Shown: positions 12,007 to 20,865 of the stretch, one piece after another
How the letters are laid out: every line of letters begins with the position of its first letter
How positions within the stretch are numbered: the stretch's first letter is position 1
Origin: Candidatus Aquiluna sp. IMCC13023
GTDB taxonomy: Bacteria > Actinomycetota > Actinomycetes > Actinomycetales > Microbacteriaceae
Length of the DNA: 64,000 nucleotides
Direction: 5' to 3'
NCBI RefSeq assembly: GCF_000257665.1
Contig: NZ_AJKR01000003.1
Coordinates: 310,001-374,000, forward strand
Notes under the pieces: model-generated
The model's input: the letters and a program-made list of their open reading frames with translations, nothing else
What the model was told of the DNA's origin: nothing
The model's database searches: none
Program-made: the position numbers and the translations under genes

Positions 12007-12080
12007 TCGGGATGACAGGATTTGAACCTGCGACCCTCTGTTCCCAAAACAGATGCGCTACCAAGCTGCGCTACATCCCG
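12007..12080 (-). tRNA. tRNA-Pro (anticodon UGG)
   Basis: The minus strand folds as a full cloverleaf of 74 bases. The acceptor stem CGGGATG pairs with CATCCCG, the anticodon loop TTTTGGGAA contains TGG, and the T-arm is GCAGGTTCAAATCCTG-like. The 3' CCA is not encoded. It sits 38 bases upstream of tig on the same strand, and divergent from the tRNA-Gly gene. Confidence 0.95.
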
Positions 12081-12152
12081 AACATTCTTGACCAAAGGTC
12101 AGGAACTCGACCACTCTACCCCATAGAATGATGTCTCGTCTAACAAAGACGT

Positions 12153-12226
12153 GCGAGTGTAGCTCAATGGTAGAGCCTCAGTTTTCCAAACTGATGACGC
12201 GGGTTCGATTCCCGTCACTCGCTCCA
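12153..12226 (+). tRNA. tRNA-Gly (anticodon UCC)
   Basis: Cloverleaf with acceptor stem GCGAGTG/CACTCGC, D-arm with AGCTCAATGGTAGAGC, anticodon loop TTTTCCAAA (TCC), T-arm CGGGTTCGATTCCCG, discriminator T and an encoded CCA at 12224-12226. A plausible -10 element TAGAAT lies at 12124-12129, about 24 bases upstream. Confidence 0.96.
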
Positions 12227-12252
12227 AGCAAAGACAGTATCGAAACCGGCCT

Positions 12253-13047
12253 TCACGCCTTTTGGCAACTAGAACACCAATAAAGCTTCCTTGAATTCAG
12301 AACCTCAATCGAAATCGGATTCAGGCAATTTCTGCAAGTTAACCCTTCACGCTTATAGACAAAATATCGATCTACGATTGCGGGCCTTCCCTTCAGGTAG
12401 TCATCTCTTGTCAGCATGATTCCGGTCCTGACACCAATTTTCATGAGTGCCACGGCATCGAACCACATTTCTGCAGCCACCTTGCTTGGAACCAATTGAC
12501 CCGGAGTGTATGGGTTCAGGCCAGCGCGAAATAGTAGCTCCGCTCGATAAACGTTGCCGACCCCAGCAATTACGCTTTGATCCATTAGCAATTGCCCGAT
12601 TACAACCTTGCTACTTGCCACCTTTGTGAGAAATCGCTCAAGCTCGTGATCACCCGGGTCTATTCGAAGGGGATCTGGACCTAGCCTGGCCTGTTTCGCA
12701 ATGACCTCTAACTGATCAAGCACTTCGCACGATGTTGGGCCAACAACGTCTGCGACTTGGTCAGTGCTAATAAATCTTGCTCGAACTTGCCCTATTGGAT
12801 CAGGAGGCGTTTCCTCGAAACTTCGAAAGCGCCACTTGCCGTAAATACCTAGGTGAATTCTCACTGTTGCAGCCTCAAAGCCAAGATAAAGCTGCTTACC
12901 AAAAGCCTCGCTCGTCACTAGTTTTTGACCAGAAACTAGTCTCGCGTCGGTAAAGCGCCCTTGCGGAGAAGTCAGCTCGACTGTTTGACCTAGAAAATGT
13001 TTCGAAAAATGTTTTGCCGTTCGGTGAACGGTATGGCCCTCTGGCAT
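12253..13047 (-). CDS. Fpg/Nei family DNA glycosylase (endonuclease VIII-like)
   Basis: Base-excision repair glycosylase/AP lyase of 264 residues acting on oxidised bases. Starting at ATG 13047 gives MPEGHTVHR, which exposes the catalytic Pro2 and Glu3 of the Nei subfamily (PEGH/D as opposed to PELP in Fpg). The C-terminus has a zinc finger with two CXXC pairs (CRNC and CSSC), and an H2TH region precedes it (VIAGVGNVYRAE). A longer in-frame start at 13080 would bury Pro2 and is rejected. It begins 4 bases after rpiB. It resembles actinobacterial Nei1/Nei2; I cannot say which. Confidence 0.9.
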   Translation of the reverse strand: MPEGHTVHRTAKHFSKHFLGQTVELTSPQGRFTDARLVSGQKLVTSEAFGKQLYLGFEAATVRIHLGIYGKWRFRSFEETPPDPIGQVRARFISTDQVADVVGPTSCEVLDQLEVIAKQARLGPDPLRIDPGDHELERFLTKVASSKVVIGQLLMDQSVIAGVGNVYRAELLFRAGLNPYTPGQLVPSKVAAEMWFDAVALMKIGVRTGIMLTRDDYLKGRPAIVDRYFVYKREGLTCRNCLNPISIEVLNSRKLYWCSSCQKA

Positions 13048-13051
13048 CGGA

Positions 13052-13525
13052 TTAGTAAATAACCTCTCCGGTGTTTTCAAACTGCATCAGTTTCCCAATC
13101 CGCCGCACGTGTCGCTCATCATTTGAAAATGGCTGAGTGATGAATATCTTTATTAGCTCGAGCACTTCAGCGTTGTCATGCTGCCTGGCCCCAATTGCCG
13201 CAACATTTGCGTCATTGTGGTCCCTTGCAAGCTGCGCAGTTTCCTTGTTCCAAATAAGTGCTGCCCGAATGCCCTTTACTTTGTTGGCAGACATTTGTTC
13301 ACCATTTCCACTGCCGCCAAGCACGATACCAAGGGCCTCTTCGCCAGCGACTTGGTCTCTGGCAACCGCTAAAGCAGCTCGGATACAAAATCCCGGGTAA
13401 TCATCCAAAGCGTCATAAACCTTCGGGCCGTGGTCCATAACCTCGTGGCCAAGTTCAGTCAGTGAATCGACTAAAAACGCGCTCAACTCCATGCCGGCGT
13501 GGTCGGTTGCTATGTGTATTTTCAT
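13052..13525 (-). CDS. rpiB: Ribose-5-phosphate isomerase B
   Basis: RpiB/LacAB-family sugar-phosphate isomerase of 157 residues interconverting ribose 5-phosphate and ribulose 5-phosphate. Visible motifs are the N-terminal ATDHAG (Asp8, His9) and GGSGNGEQMSANKVKGIR. The latter is the actinobacterial variant, where Glu rather than Cys is thought to be the catalytic base. Its start is 1 base from the upstream DUF1648 gene stop and it is followed 4 bases later by the Nei-type glycosylase, so these form one minus-strand transcription unit. Confidence 0.93.
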   Translation of the reverse strand: MKIHIATDHAGMELSAFLVDSLTELGHEVMDHGPKVYDALDDYPGFCIRAALAVARDQVAGEEALGIVLGGSGNGEQMSANKVKGIRAALIWNKETAQLARDHNDANVAAIGARQHDNAEVLELIKIFITQPFSNDERHVRRIGKLMQFENTGEVIY

Positions 13526-13526
13526 G

Positions 13527-14225
13527 CTATCCCGCTGTCTCTAATTGGTAACTGGCAACAAAGTCTTCTGGCTTGTCCATTCTGAGCGCGAGGGCCTCAC
13601 CCCAGTCAAGTTTTATAAAAACTGCAGACCCAGAACTTGGAATAAACGCAAGGGTGTTGGACGCGTAGCGCAGGCCCCAGCCGCCATAGTCTCTTGCCTT
13701 GAGGTGCATCGGGCCAACTGACTCGATTGCACCAACGGGCACTTTGAGAACCATTACACCTCGAAGCCTGATCTCTAGGTTTTCCCGAATCCTCAAACTG
13801 GGCTTAGCAGAAAATAACCAAACCATGATCGCAACTGGAATCAAAACCAACAAAAACCACTGACCAATAAAGAGGCTCTCATCTGTTTCCATACCCGCCT
13901 GAAGCAAGGTGGTGATGGTCACAACTAGAAGAATCAAGAAAAACAAGCCGATAAGTAGCGATTTCATCAGGGGCTTGAGTAACTTTGCCTTCACGCCGGA
14001 AACCTCAAGAGCAACAAGGCCGGACCAATAAAACACAAAACTAATAGTTACCAGCCACAAATAGCTGTTCAGGTCCAAAAACTGATCAGCTTGTCCGCTG
14101 ACCCCCCAGTGGATGGCAACCGGATCCGGAAGCAATCCTGCTAAAGCCAGTGAAAAACTGACCGCGATAAACCCAATTGTTACAACAGGGGCCACCAAAT
14201 AGATTGCGAGACGTGAGGAACTCAT
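13527..14225 (-). CDS. DUF1648 domain-containing membrane protein
   Basis: Membrane protein of 232 residues with four hydrophobic segments in the first 135 residues and a soluble C-terminal part. The stretch LLPDPVAIHWGVSGQAD (about residues 30-46) is the DUF1648 signature; some DUF1648 proteins are SdpI-like immunity proteins, but nothing here shows that role. It sits between the CPA2 antiporter gene (9 bases upstream) and rpiB (1 base downstream). Confidence 0.75.
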   Translation of the reverse strand: MSSSRLAIYLVAPVVTIGFIAVSFSLALAGLLPDPVAIHWGVSGQADQFLDLNSYLWLVTISFVFYWSGLVALEVSGVKAKLLKPLMKSLLIGLFFLILLVVTITTLLQAGMETDESLFIGQWFLLVLIPVAIMVWLFSAKPSLRIRENLEIRLRGVMVLKVPVGAIESVGPMHLKARDYGGWGLRYASNTLAFIPSSGSAVFIKLDWGEALALRMDKPEDFVASYQLETAG

Positions 14226-14234
14226 GTTTCCAAT

Positions 14235-15419
14235 CTACTTCTTGTCTGACTTGGCATTCAACTTGGGCCGAGTGAAGCGCAAAATCATGGACGCGGTAAA
14301 CGCAGTCAGAATTACATAGGCAAGAGTCAGGGCCTGAAGATTAACGCTCAGTACCGCAGGTGCGGCTAGGGCGGCTATCACGATTGAGAACTCACCGCGC
14401 GGAATCAAGAACGCAGTGGTTCGCCAAACCGCCAACCGGTCTGTGAGATCACGAGTGACCCACCAGCCAACAGCGTACTTGCCGGCAATTCCAACCACCG
14501 TGAGCACGAATGCAAGTGGCAGCACCGCCGGCAACTCCGACGGGTCGGTAGTTATACCGAAAAACAAGAAGAAAATTGCTGCGAAAATATCCCTGAGAGG
14601 CATCAGTCTGGATCTTGCTGCTTCAGCAACTTCACCGGTCAGCAACAGACCAATCAAGAAAGCAGCAACAACCCCCGAGAACCCCACGAGATCAGCCAGG
14701 CCCGCTGCCAACAGCGCAGTTCCGAAAACGGTTAGCAACAGCCCACCGGGCTCGTTCGGGTCCAGGAACTTTTGAAATCTAGAAGAGCCCTTGAAGCTCA
14801 CAAGAATTACTAGGCCGGTGATTGCCAGTGCTAGCCCCACCGTCAATAGGCCGCTCCAGACGCTGACACCGAGAATAACCGCGGAAAGAAGCGGTAGGTA
14901 AGGAGCAAGAGCCAGGTCCTCGAATACCAGCACACCAATGGCACGCTTGGAAACCTCTGACTTCCTAAAGCCCATTTCCTTAATTAGCTGGGCTGCAATT
15001 CCCGATGAAGAAACATAAGTAATGCCGGCAAGAGCTAGGGCACCGGGAATCCCCCAGCCTAAGACGAAGCCAATTAGGAAACCAGGTGTGGCATTCGCGA
15101 TGACATCAATGACACCGGCGCTCTTGCGCTCTTTGAAGGACTTAGCCAAGTCATACGCCGAATACTCAAGACCCAAGAGCAACAAAAGCATGATCGCGCC
15201 AATTTGAGCACCGGTAACTAAGAACTCTTCGCTTAGCGACAGAGGAATGAATCCCCCGTTACCAAGAGCCAGTCCTATCATCAAATAAAGAGGGACCACC
15301 GAGAACTTCATCTTGTTGGCCAAAAAAGCTACCAAACCGAGAACCAGGAGGGCCGCGCCAATCTCAGCGAGCTGTGCTGAGGTCTCGGGTGATGCCGCCG
15401 CCTTCAGGAACTGATTCAT
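14235..15419 (-). CDS. Monovalent cation:proton antiporter, CPA2 family
   Basis: Integral membrane protein of 394 residues with about 12 segments and the Na+/H+ exchanger fold: GLEYSAYDL near residue 85, the discontinuous helix region TYVSSSGIAAQLI, and FEDLALAPYLP near residue 165. It has no C-terminal TrkA-N domain, so it is the short KefB/RosB-like form. Ion specificity cannot be read from sequence. First gene of a minus-strand unit with DUF1648, rpiB and nei. Divergent from pepN, with 76 bases between starts. Confidence 0.85.
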   Translation of the reverse strand: MNQFLKAAASPETSAQLAEIGAALLVLGLVAFLANKMKFSVVPLYLMIGLALGNGGFIPLSLSEEFLVTGAQIGAIMLLLLLGLEYSAYDLAKSFKERKSAGVIDVIANATPGFLIGFVLGWGIPGALALAGITYVSSSGIAAQLIKEMGFRKSEVSKRAIGVLVFEDLALAPYLPLLSAVILGVSVWSGLLTVGLALAITGLVILVSFKGSSRFQKFLDPNEPGGLLLTVFGTALLAAGLADLVGFSGVVAAFLIGLLLTGEVAEAARSRLMPLRDIFAAIFFLFFGITTDPSELPAVLPLAFVLTVVGIAGKYAVGWWVTRDLTDRLAVWRTTAFLIPRGEFSIVIAALAAPAVLSVNLQALTLAYVILTAFTASMILRFTRPKLNAKSDKK

Positions 15420-15495
15420 AAATCAATTATTGCCCAGAGTTTCAGGTAAAAAAGCATCTAGGCTGTTTGGAAACAAAGACTTAATGGAGAAAAAA

Positions 15496-18054
15496 ATGCC
15501 AGGGGAAAATCTGACCCGCCAAGAGGCGCAAGCAAGATCCGCAATAATCGATGTTGATTCCTACATCGTTGAGGTCAATTTGACACAGGATCCCAAGGTC
15601 TTTTCCTACGTCTCGACCGTGAGATTCGCCTGCAGCGAAGAAGGCCAAGAGACTTTTATCGATGCGATTACGACCTCAGTTGAATCAATCGAACTAAACG
15701 GACTGGATTTAGATCCGTCCGAGTACTCCGATGGCACCAGAATCACCTTGCCGAACCTCAAAAGTGAGAACGTTCTCACCGTAAAAGCAAACGGAGTCTT
15801 CTCAAATAGCGGCGAGGGCCTGCACCGGTTCGTGGACCCAGTGGACAACGAGGTTTATTTCTACACCCAGTTCGAGGTACCCGATTCTCGTCGCATGTTC
15901 GCCGTATTCGAGCAACCAGACCTAAAAGCTAGTTTTGAGTTCAAGGTAATAGGAAACCAAGACTGGCAAATGATTTCAAACTCCACTACTCCAAAGCCAG
16001 TGCTAATTGGCGACGGACTCGCGCGATGGGATTTCGCGCCGACCCCAAGGATTTCAAGCTACATCACGGCCTTGGTTGCCGGGCCCTACACCGTTTGGCG
16101 CGATGAACTGACTTCATCAAACGGGCAGATAGTGCCACTTGGAGTATTCTGCCGAAGTTCGCTGGCAACATTTATGGATCCGGAATACATCTTTGACAAG
16201 ACCAAGGCCGGCTTCACCTACTTCGAGAACCTATTTGATTACCCTTACCCGTTTGAGAAGTACGACCAGCTATGGGTCCCAGATTTCAACGCCGGCGCAA
16301 TGGAGAATGCTGGTGCGGTGACTTTCACTGAGAGTTACATTTTTAGATCCGCTGTCACTGACGCAGTAAAAGAGCGACGGGTTGTCACAATTTTGCATGA
16401 GCTTGCCCACATGTGGTTCGGTGACCTAGTGACCATGGTCTGGTGGAATGACCTGTGGCTAAATGAGAGCTTCGCAGAGTATGTTTCTACCCTCGCAACC
16501 GCAGAGGCAACCGAGTGGACAGAAGCCTGGACCACTTTTGCCTCGCTAGAAAAAAGCTGGGCATATCGGCAGGATCAACTGCCTTCCACACACCCGATCG
16601 TCGCTGAGATAGCCGATCTAGAGGACGTCCAGGTGAATTTTGACGGCATTACCTACGCCAAGGGCGCCTCGGTTCTAAAGCAGCTGGTCGCATGGGTTGG
16701 CCAAGACTCATTCATGCGTGGAGTCGGCAACTACTTCAAAAAACACCAGTGGAAAAATACCGAGCTAAGGGACCTGCTCGTTGAGCTCGAAGCCGAGAGC
16801 GGCCGGGATCTAAAAGAGTGGTCTTCACTTTGGCTCGAAACTGCCGGTGTAAATACTCTTCGTCCCGAAATTGAAGTTGATGAAGATGGCAGGTTTACCA
16901 AGTTCGACATCATCCAAACAGCGATTGCTGACTACCCATACCTTCGTCCTCACCGCCTGGGTGTTGGCATGTTTCAGCTTGTTGGCGGTCGCCTTGAGCG
17001 CAATGGCGAGATTGAAATCGATGTTGCGGGGCCAATAACCTCCGTCTCACAGCTACTGGGCGAGGTAAAGCCAGACCTGATACTGATAAATGACAAAGAC
17101 CTTGCCTACGCGAAAATTCGATTGGACGATGGCTCATGGGCAGTAGCGCTGGAGAACTTGTCAGGGATTTCCGATTCGCTTGCAAGAACCATGATTTGGT
17201 CAGCGGCTTGGGATACAACCCGTGACGCCGAGGCGAAGCCCAGAGATTTCATTCAGTTGGTGCTAGATCACATTGCTAGTGAAACCGAGTCCACGACCGT
17301 CACAACATTGCTGCGGCAACTGGTAACAACTGCAACTCTTTACGTGGCTGAAGACAGAAGAACAGAAACAATTGAACACATAGCCCAATCGTTAATTGAA
17401 CTTGCAGAGACTGCGGAGGCTGGGAGTGACAACCAGCTGCAGTTTGCGAAATTCGTTGCTCAGTTCGCAACAACCGACAAGCAACTTGACTGGCTAGACG
17501 CTCTAGTATCCGGCCAGAAAGCCCTGACCGGCCTAACTGTTAACGGAGACCTTCGATGGGAGATTCTGCTTGGACTTGCGGTTGGTAATCGTGCCGACCA
17601 AGACCGAATAGCGACGGAGCTGGCACATGACAACACGGCGAACGGCAAGAAATTCGCAGCCGCTGCTCTGGCTGCAATCTCAACTCCGGTGGCAAAGCTA
17701 GAGGCCTGGGTTGAGCTGACAGAGCGCACCGAGTACTCGAACACGTTGATAAGTTCTGCCTCTGCTAGTTTCGGGCGAGTCTCTGACATAACATTGTTAG
17801 AAATTTATGCGGATAAGTACATGTCTATTGCTCAAAAAATCTGGGAAGAGCGCAGCTACCAAATTGCCTCCTACCTATTGACCAATCTCTACCCAATAGC
17901 CCTTGCAAATAAGAGCTTGGCCGAAAAGACTCAAAAGCTCATTGATTCCAGCTTCGCTCAGTCAAAGCCAGCGTTCAGAAGGACACTGGTGGAGAATCTG
18001 GCAGGCCTGGAACGTGGAATAAAAGCTCAAGCCAAAGACCAAGAGGAGAACTAA
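15496..18054 (+). CDS. pepN: Aminopeptidase N (M1 metallopeptidase)
   Basis: Zinc aminopeptidase of 852 residues. The substrate-anchoring GAMEN motif is at 267-271 and the zinc site HELAH at 301-305 with the third ligand Glu324. The C-terminal half is the ERAP1-like helical domain. ATG 15496 is set by GGAG six bases upstream. An earlier in-frame start (15430) lies outside the family alignment. The stop TAA is followed immediately and in the same frame by the mscS ATG. Confidence 0.95.
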   Translation: MPGENLTRQEAQARSAIIDVDSYIVEVNLTQDPKVFSYVSTVRFACSEEGQETFIDAITTSVESIELNGLDLDPSEYSDGTRITLPNLKSENVLTVKANGVFSNSGEGLHRFVDPVDNEVYFYTQFEVPDSRRMFAVFEQPDLKASFEFKVIGNQDWQMISNSTTPKPVLIGDGLARWDFAPTPRISSYITALVAGPYTVWRDELTSSNGQIVPLGVFCRSSLATFMDPEYIFDKTKAGFTYFENLFDYPYPFEKYDQLWVPDFNAGAMENAGAVTFTESYIFRSAVTDAVKERRVVTILHELAHMWFGDLVTMVWWNDLWLNESFAEYVSTLATAEATEWTEAWTTFASLEKSWAYRQDQLPSTHPIVAEIADLEDVQVNFDGITYAKGASVLKQLVAWVGQDSFMRGVGNYFKKHQWKNTELRDLLVELEAESGRDLKEWSSLWLETAGVNTLRPEIEVDEDGRFTKFDIIQTAIADYPYLRPHRLGVGMFQLVGGRLERNGEIEIDVAGPITSVSQLLGEVKPDLILINDKDLAYAKIRLDDGSWAVALENLSGISDSLARTMIWSAAWDTTRDAEAKPRDFIQLVLDHIASETESTTVTTLLRQLVTTATLYVAEDRRTETIEHIAQSLIELAETAEAGSDNQLQFAKFVAQFATTDKQLDWLDALVSGQKALTGLTVNGDLRWEILLGLAVGNRADQDRIATELAHDNTANGKKFAAAALAAISTPVAKLEAWVELTERTEYSNTLISSASASFGRVSDITLLEIYADKYMSIAQKIWEERSYQIASYLLTNLYPIALANKSLAEKTQKLIDSSFAQSKPAFRRTLVENLAGLERGIKAQAKDQEEN

Positions 18055-18915
18055 ATGACCTTTACCGAATTCATGTCCGAATGGTCTGCACTGGTAGCCA
18101 TCGTCATCATCCTTGCCGCAGCTGTCGTTCTGCGCGTGCTGTTGAAGGTGGCATCAAAAAGAATTGTGAGAACCATTGTCTCGGGTGTTCAGCGCGTTAA
18201 AAAAGATGAACGCCTGGACGAGCTGATGCTGGAGCAGCGACTTACGCAACGAACTAGAACCATCGCGTCGGTACTGGACAATTTCGCCACCTGGGCAATC
18301 GCCATAACCGCGCTAGTGATGATTCTTAGCGAGCTTGGCATTAACGTAGGGGCGCTAATCGCCGTCTCGACGGTTCTGGGTGCGGCCATTGGCTTCGGCG
18401 CTCAGTCATTAGTGAAGGACATTCTCTCGGGAATATTTATAGTCTTCGAAGATCAGTACGGAGTTGGTGACTGGGTCGAAATAGGGGACGTGTCCGGAGA
18501 AGTTGAACGTGTAGGCCTTAGGGTCACCGAAGTTCGAGATATTCACGGAACGCTTTGGTTTGTGAGAAACGGTGAGATTGTCCAGGTTGGCAATGCTTCT
18601 CAGGAGTGGGCAGCCGCGCTCTTGGACTTCCCGTTTGCATATGACAACGACGTTGATCAAGTCCAGGACATCATACAAACGACCGCTGACGAAATGCGCA
18701 AGTCTAAGGAGTGGAGTAGGGACATGATTGCAGATGCTGACATGTGGGGAATGCAGCACATCTCAGGTGAGCAGTTTGTTATTCGGGTGTCAATACGAAC
18801 TCTCCCTAATCGCCAGTGGGCGGTTTCAAGAGAGCTGAGAAAACGTTGCAAGCAAGCCTTCGACAAGCAAAACATCGGCCTCCTTCGTGCAAGCAAAATC
18901 AACCTGGCCAAGTAA
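18055..18915 (+). CDS. MscS-family small-conductance mechanosensitive channel
   Basis: Membrane protein of 286 residues. Segments lie at about 8-30, 72-92 and 97-125, the last being the glycine/alanine-rich pore helix ending in GFGAQSLVKDILSG, which is the MscS signature. The MscS beta domain follows (GDWVEIGDVSGEVE). GAGGAG within the end of pepN gives good spacing to ATG 18055. Translated directly after the pepN stop, and its own TAA is followed in frame by the globin TTG. Confidence 0.92.
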   Translation: MTFTEFMSEWSALVAIVIILAAAVVLRVLLKVASKRIVRTIVSGVQRVKKDERLDELMLEQRLTQRTRTIASVLDNFATWAIAITALVMILSELGINVGALIAVSTVLGAAIGFGAQSLVKDILSGIFIVFEDQYGVGDWVEIGDVSGEVERVGLRVTEVRDIHGTLWFVRNGEIVQVGNASQEWAAALLDFPFAYDNDVDQVQDIIQTTADEMRKSKEWSRDMIADADMWGMQHISGEQFVIRVSIRTLPNRQWAVSRELRKRCKQAFDKQNIGLLRASKINLAK

Positions 18916-19293
18916 TTGCAGGATTTCTACCAGCGAGTTGGCGGCGAACCGGTTTTTGAAGAGCTGACTCGAAACTTCTACAAGGGAGTCGCGATCGACC
19001 CGATTCTCAAGCCCATGTATCCGGAGGAAGACCTTGAGCCTGCCCGTGTCAGGCTTCAGTTATTTCTGGAACAGTACTGGGGCGGGCCAACTACCTACCA
19101 GGAGACGCGAGGTCACCCACGGCTCAGAATGCGTCACAACGGTTTCAAAATAAATCCAGCCGCAAAAGCGGCTTGGCTAATGCACATGCAACGCGCAATT
19201 AAGGAGCTCTCGATTTCTGAGATGGATCGAGACGAACTCTGGGACTATATGGAACGGGCTGCTAACTCGATGCTAAATACCTTCGAGGACTAG
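18916..19293 (+). CDS. glbO: Group II truncated haemoglobin (trHbO)
   Basis: Haem protein of 125 residues matching mycobacterial GlbO: YQRVGG at the N-terminus, YPEEDL, FLEQYWGGP, and GHPRLRMRH with the proximal His. These proteins bind O2/NO and are linked to respiration and stress. The start is TTG 18916, directly after the mscS TAA in the same frame; no other start would give the complete N-terminus. The ribosome site is weak, so translation may depend on mscS. Its stop TAG overlaps the opposing gene at CTAG 19290-19293. Confidence 0.93.
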   Translation: MQDFYQRVGGEPVFEELTRNFYKGVAIDPILKPMYPEEDLEPARVRLQLFLEQYWGGPTTYQETRGHPRLRMRHNGFKINPAAKAAWLMHMQRAIKELSISEMDRDELWDYMERAANSMLNTFED

Positions 19294-19949
19294 GAAAACC
19301 TGAAGCTTTCCTTCGCTATTACGTGACCGTAGTCGCTGCTAAGACGAATCCAGCCATGCGCCCTGTATACCTCGACGGGAATACCTTTTTGCATGAATCC
19401 CAACCCAGCCATAGCAAAGGCTGAACCGGCTGGAAAGTTGTGTTCAATTCCCACCGCTTTACCCCAAATCTGCAGTCTTACCCGCGCGGCGATGGCACTC
19501 CCAATACTCTCTGGAAGCGCCTCGGCCACGGCAGCAATACCGTCTTTTGCCCACGCAGAAATTTTCTCTTGTTCGACTTCGCCAGCACGTACCCAGCCCT
19601 GACGTGGTGGCGAAATGCCAGCCCAGCCGACCCTGGCGGCAGTTTTTGGTAGCACCAACACCAGCTCATCGCTCTCGATGCTCTTATCTACAGACGCCAA
19701 TAAGTCTTCAATTGTAAAAAGTGAGTCGAGCTCGTTTTGGGAAGTTAGGTTGATGGTTCTAAGCCCAATTACCGTGAGCCCGTCTCCCAGTAAAGATCCG
19801 GCATAAATCGGACTGACATAAACCGCTAATACAGACCCAAAAGCCCGAAGTCGAACTGCGCCAGTGCTATCTAATCTCAATGCCCTTTTTAGATAACCTG
19901 CGAGATCGACAAGGTCATTCGGGTCTTTAAAGGAGAGATTTTTATCCAT
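19290..19949 (-). CDS. Conserved hypothetical protein
   Basis: Soluble protein of 219 residues that I do not recognise. It has no signal peptide, no membrane helix and no obvious catalytic motif. It contains a mid-region with TAARVGWAGISPPRQGW and an alanine-rich helix, suggesting a small alpha/beta protein. ATG 19949 has GGAG 6 bases upstream; an upstream TTG is less likely. Convergent with glbO and divergent from the thioesterase gene. Confidence 0.75.
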   Translation of the reverse strand: MDKNLSFKDPNDLVDLAGYLKRALRLDSTGAVRLRAFGSVLAVYVSPIYAGSLLGDGLTVIGLRTINLTSQNELDSLFTIEDLLASVDKSIESDELVLVLPKTAARVGWAGISPPRQGWVRAGEVEQEKISAWAKDGIAAVAEALPESIGSAIAARVRLQIWGKAVGIEHNFPAGSAFAMAGLGFMQKGIPVEVYRAHGWIRLSSDYGHVIAKESFRFS

Positions 19950-19986
19950 GGTCAACTCCTAAACTAGTCAATGAGAGAAGGTTTTT

Positions 19987-20865
19987 ATGCAAGATTCAGT
20001 TATTCCTCAGGACCCAGTCGCAGATTTAGTTCGAATCTTGGACCTGGAACAACAGAGCCCAACTACTTTTCTCGGTCAGACTCAGTGGATGCCACATGGC
20101 AGAGTCTTTGGCGGACAGGTTTTGTCGCAATCCCTTGTGGCGGCATCCAGGACAATTGACGCCGGCCGCCCGGTTCACAGTCTTCACAGTTACTTTTTGC
20201 GCCCAGGAGACGTGGCCAAGCCGATTGAGTTCGAAGTTGACATCCTTCGAGATGGTCGCAGCTTCTCGGCTCGACGTGTTCAGGCCAGTCAAGAAGGAAA
20301 GGCAATTTTCTCGATGATTGCGTCTTTTCAAGACCCAAGCGGTGGGATGAGTCACTCGGATGCCATGCCAGAAAACCTTCCGGAACCAGAAGATCTTCCA
20401 TCTGCGGCAACAATCCTTGCGAACTTTGATCACCCGATCACCAATTACTGGGCCAAAGCCCGGCCGTTTGATCTTCGGCACACCGCTGAACCCGTATACC
20501 TAACCGCAGCCAAGGAGCAGTCAGCTAAGCAATGCGTCTGGTTCAAACCCATAACGCAGCTGCCAGCTGACGACGGAGTTGAGATCGCGAGCTTGGCATA
20601 CGCAAGTGATTACTCAATCCTTGAGTCGATAATGAGACGCCACGGCGTTAGCTGGGCACACAAGGGCCTCAGTTCAGCAAGCCTGGACCACGCAATGTGG
20701 TTTCATCAAAAGCCCGACTTTAGCGACTGGCTATTGTATGTTCAGCACTCCCCCGCGGCGCAAAACAGCCGCGGACTGGCACTCGGCCAAATTTTCAATA
20801 GAAACGGGAGCCTGGTTGCCTCTGTCGCTCAAGAAGGAATGCTGAGGATTCCGGAACTTTCCTAG
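19987..20865 (+). CDS. tesB: Acyl-CoA thioesterase II
   Basis: Double-hotdog thioesterase of 292 residues that hydrolyses acyl-CoA to free acid and CoA. The N-terminal hotdog carries GRVFGGQVLSQS and the C-terminal one ends with SLDHAMWFH and LALGQIFNRNGSLVAS. The Asp of YASDY and the Gln of GQIF match the catalytic residues known for E. coli TesB. AAGG precedes ATG 19987. The stop overlaps the ettA stop at CTAG. Confidence 0.94.
   Translation: MQDSVIPQDPVADLVRILDLEQQSPTTFLGQTQWMPHGRVFGGQVLSQSLVAASRTIDAGRPVHSLHSYFLRPGDVAKPIEFEVDILRDGRSFSARRVQASQEGKAIFSMIASFQDPSGGMSHSDAMPENLPEPEDLPSAATILANFDHPITNYWAKARPFDLRHTAEPVYLTAAKEQSAKQCVWFKPITQLPADDGVEIASLAYASDYSILESIMRRHGVSWAHKGLSSASLDHAMWFHQKPDFSDWLLYVQHSPAAQNSRGLALGQIFNRNGSLVASVAQEGMLRIPELS

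Noticed and set aside
10706-12064. Longer trigger factor starting upstream of 11968
   Set aside because: The extra N-terminal residues are translated from the tRNA-Pro gene and its flank. The TTG at 11968 has a good ribosome site and gives the family N-terminus.
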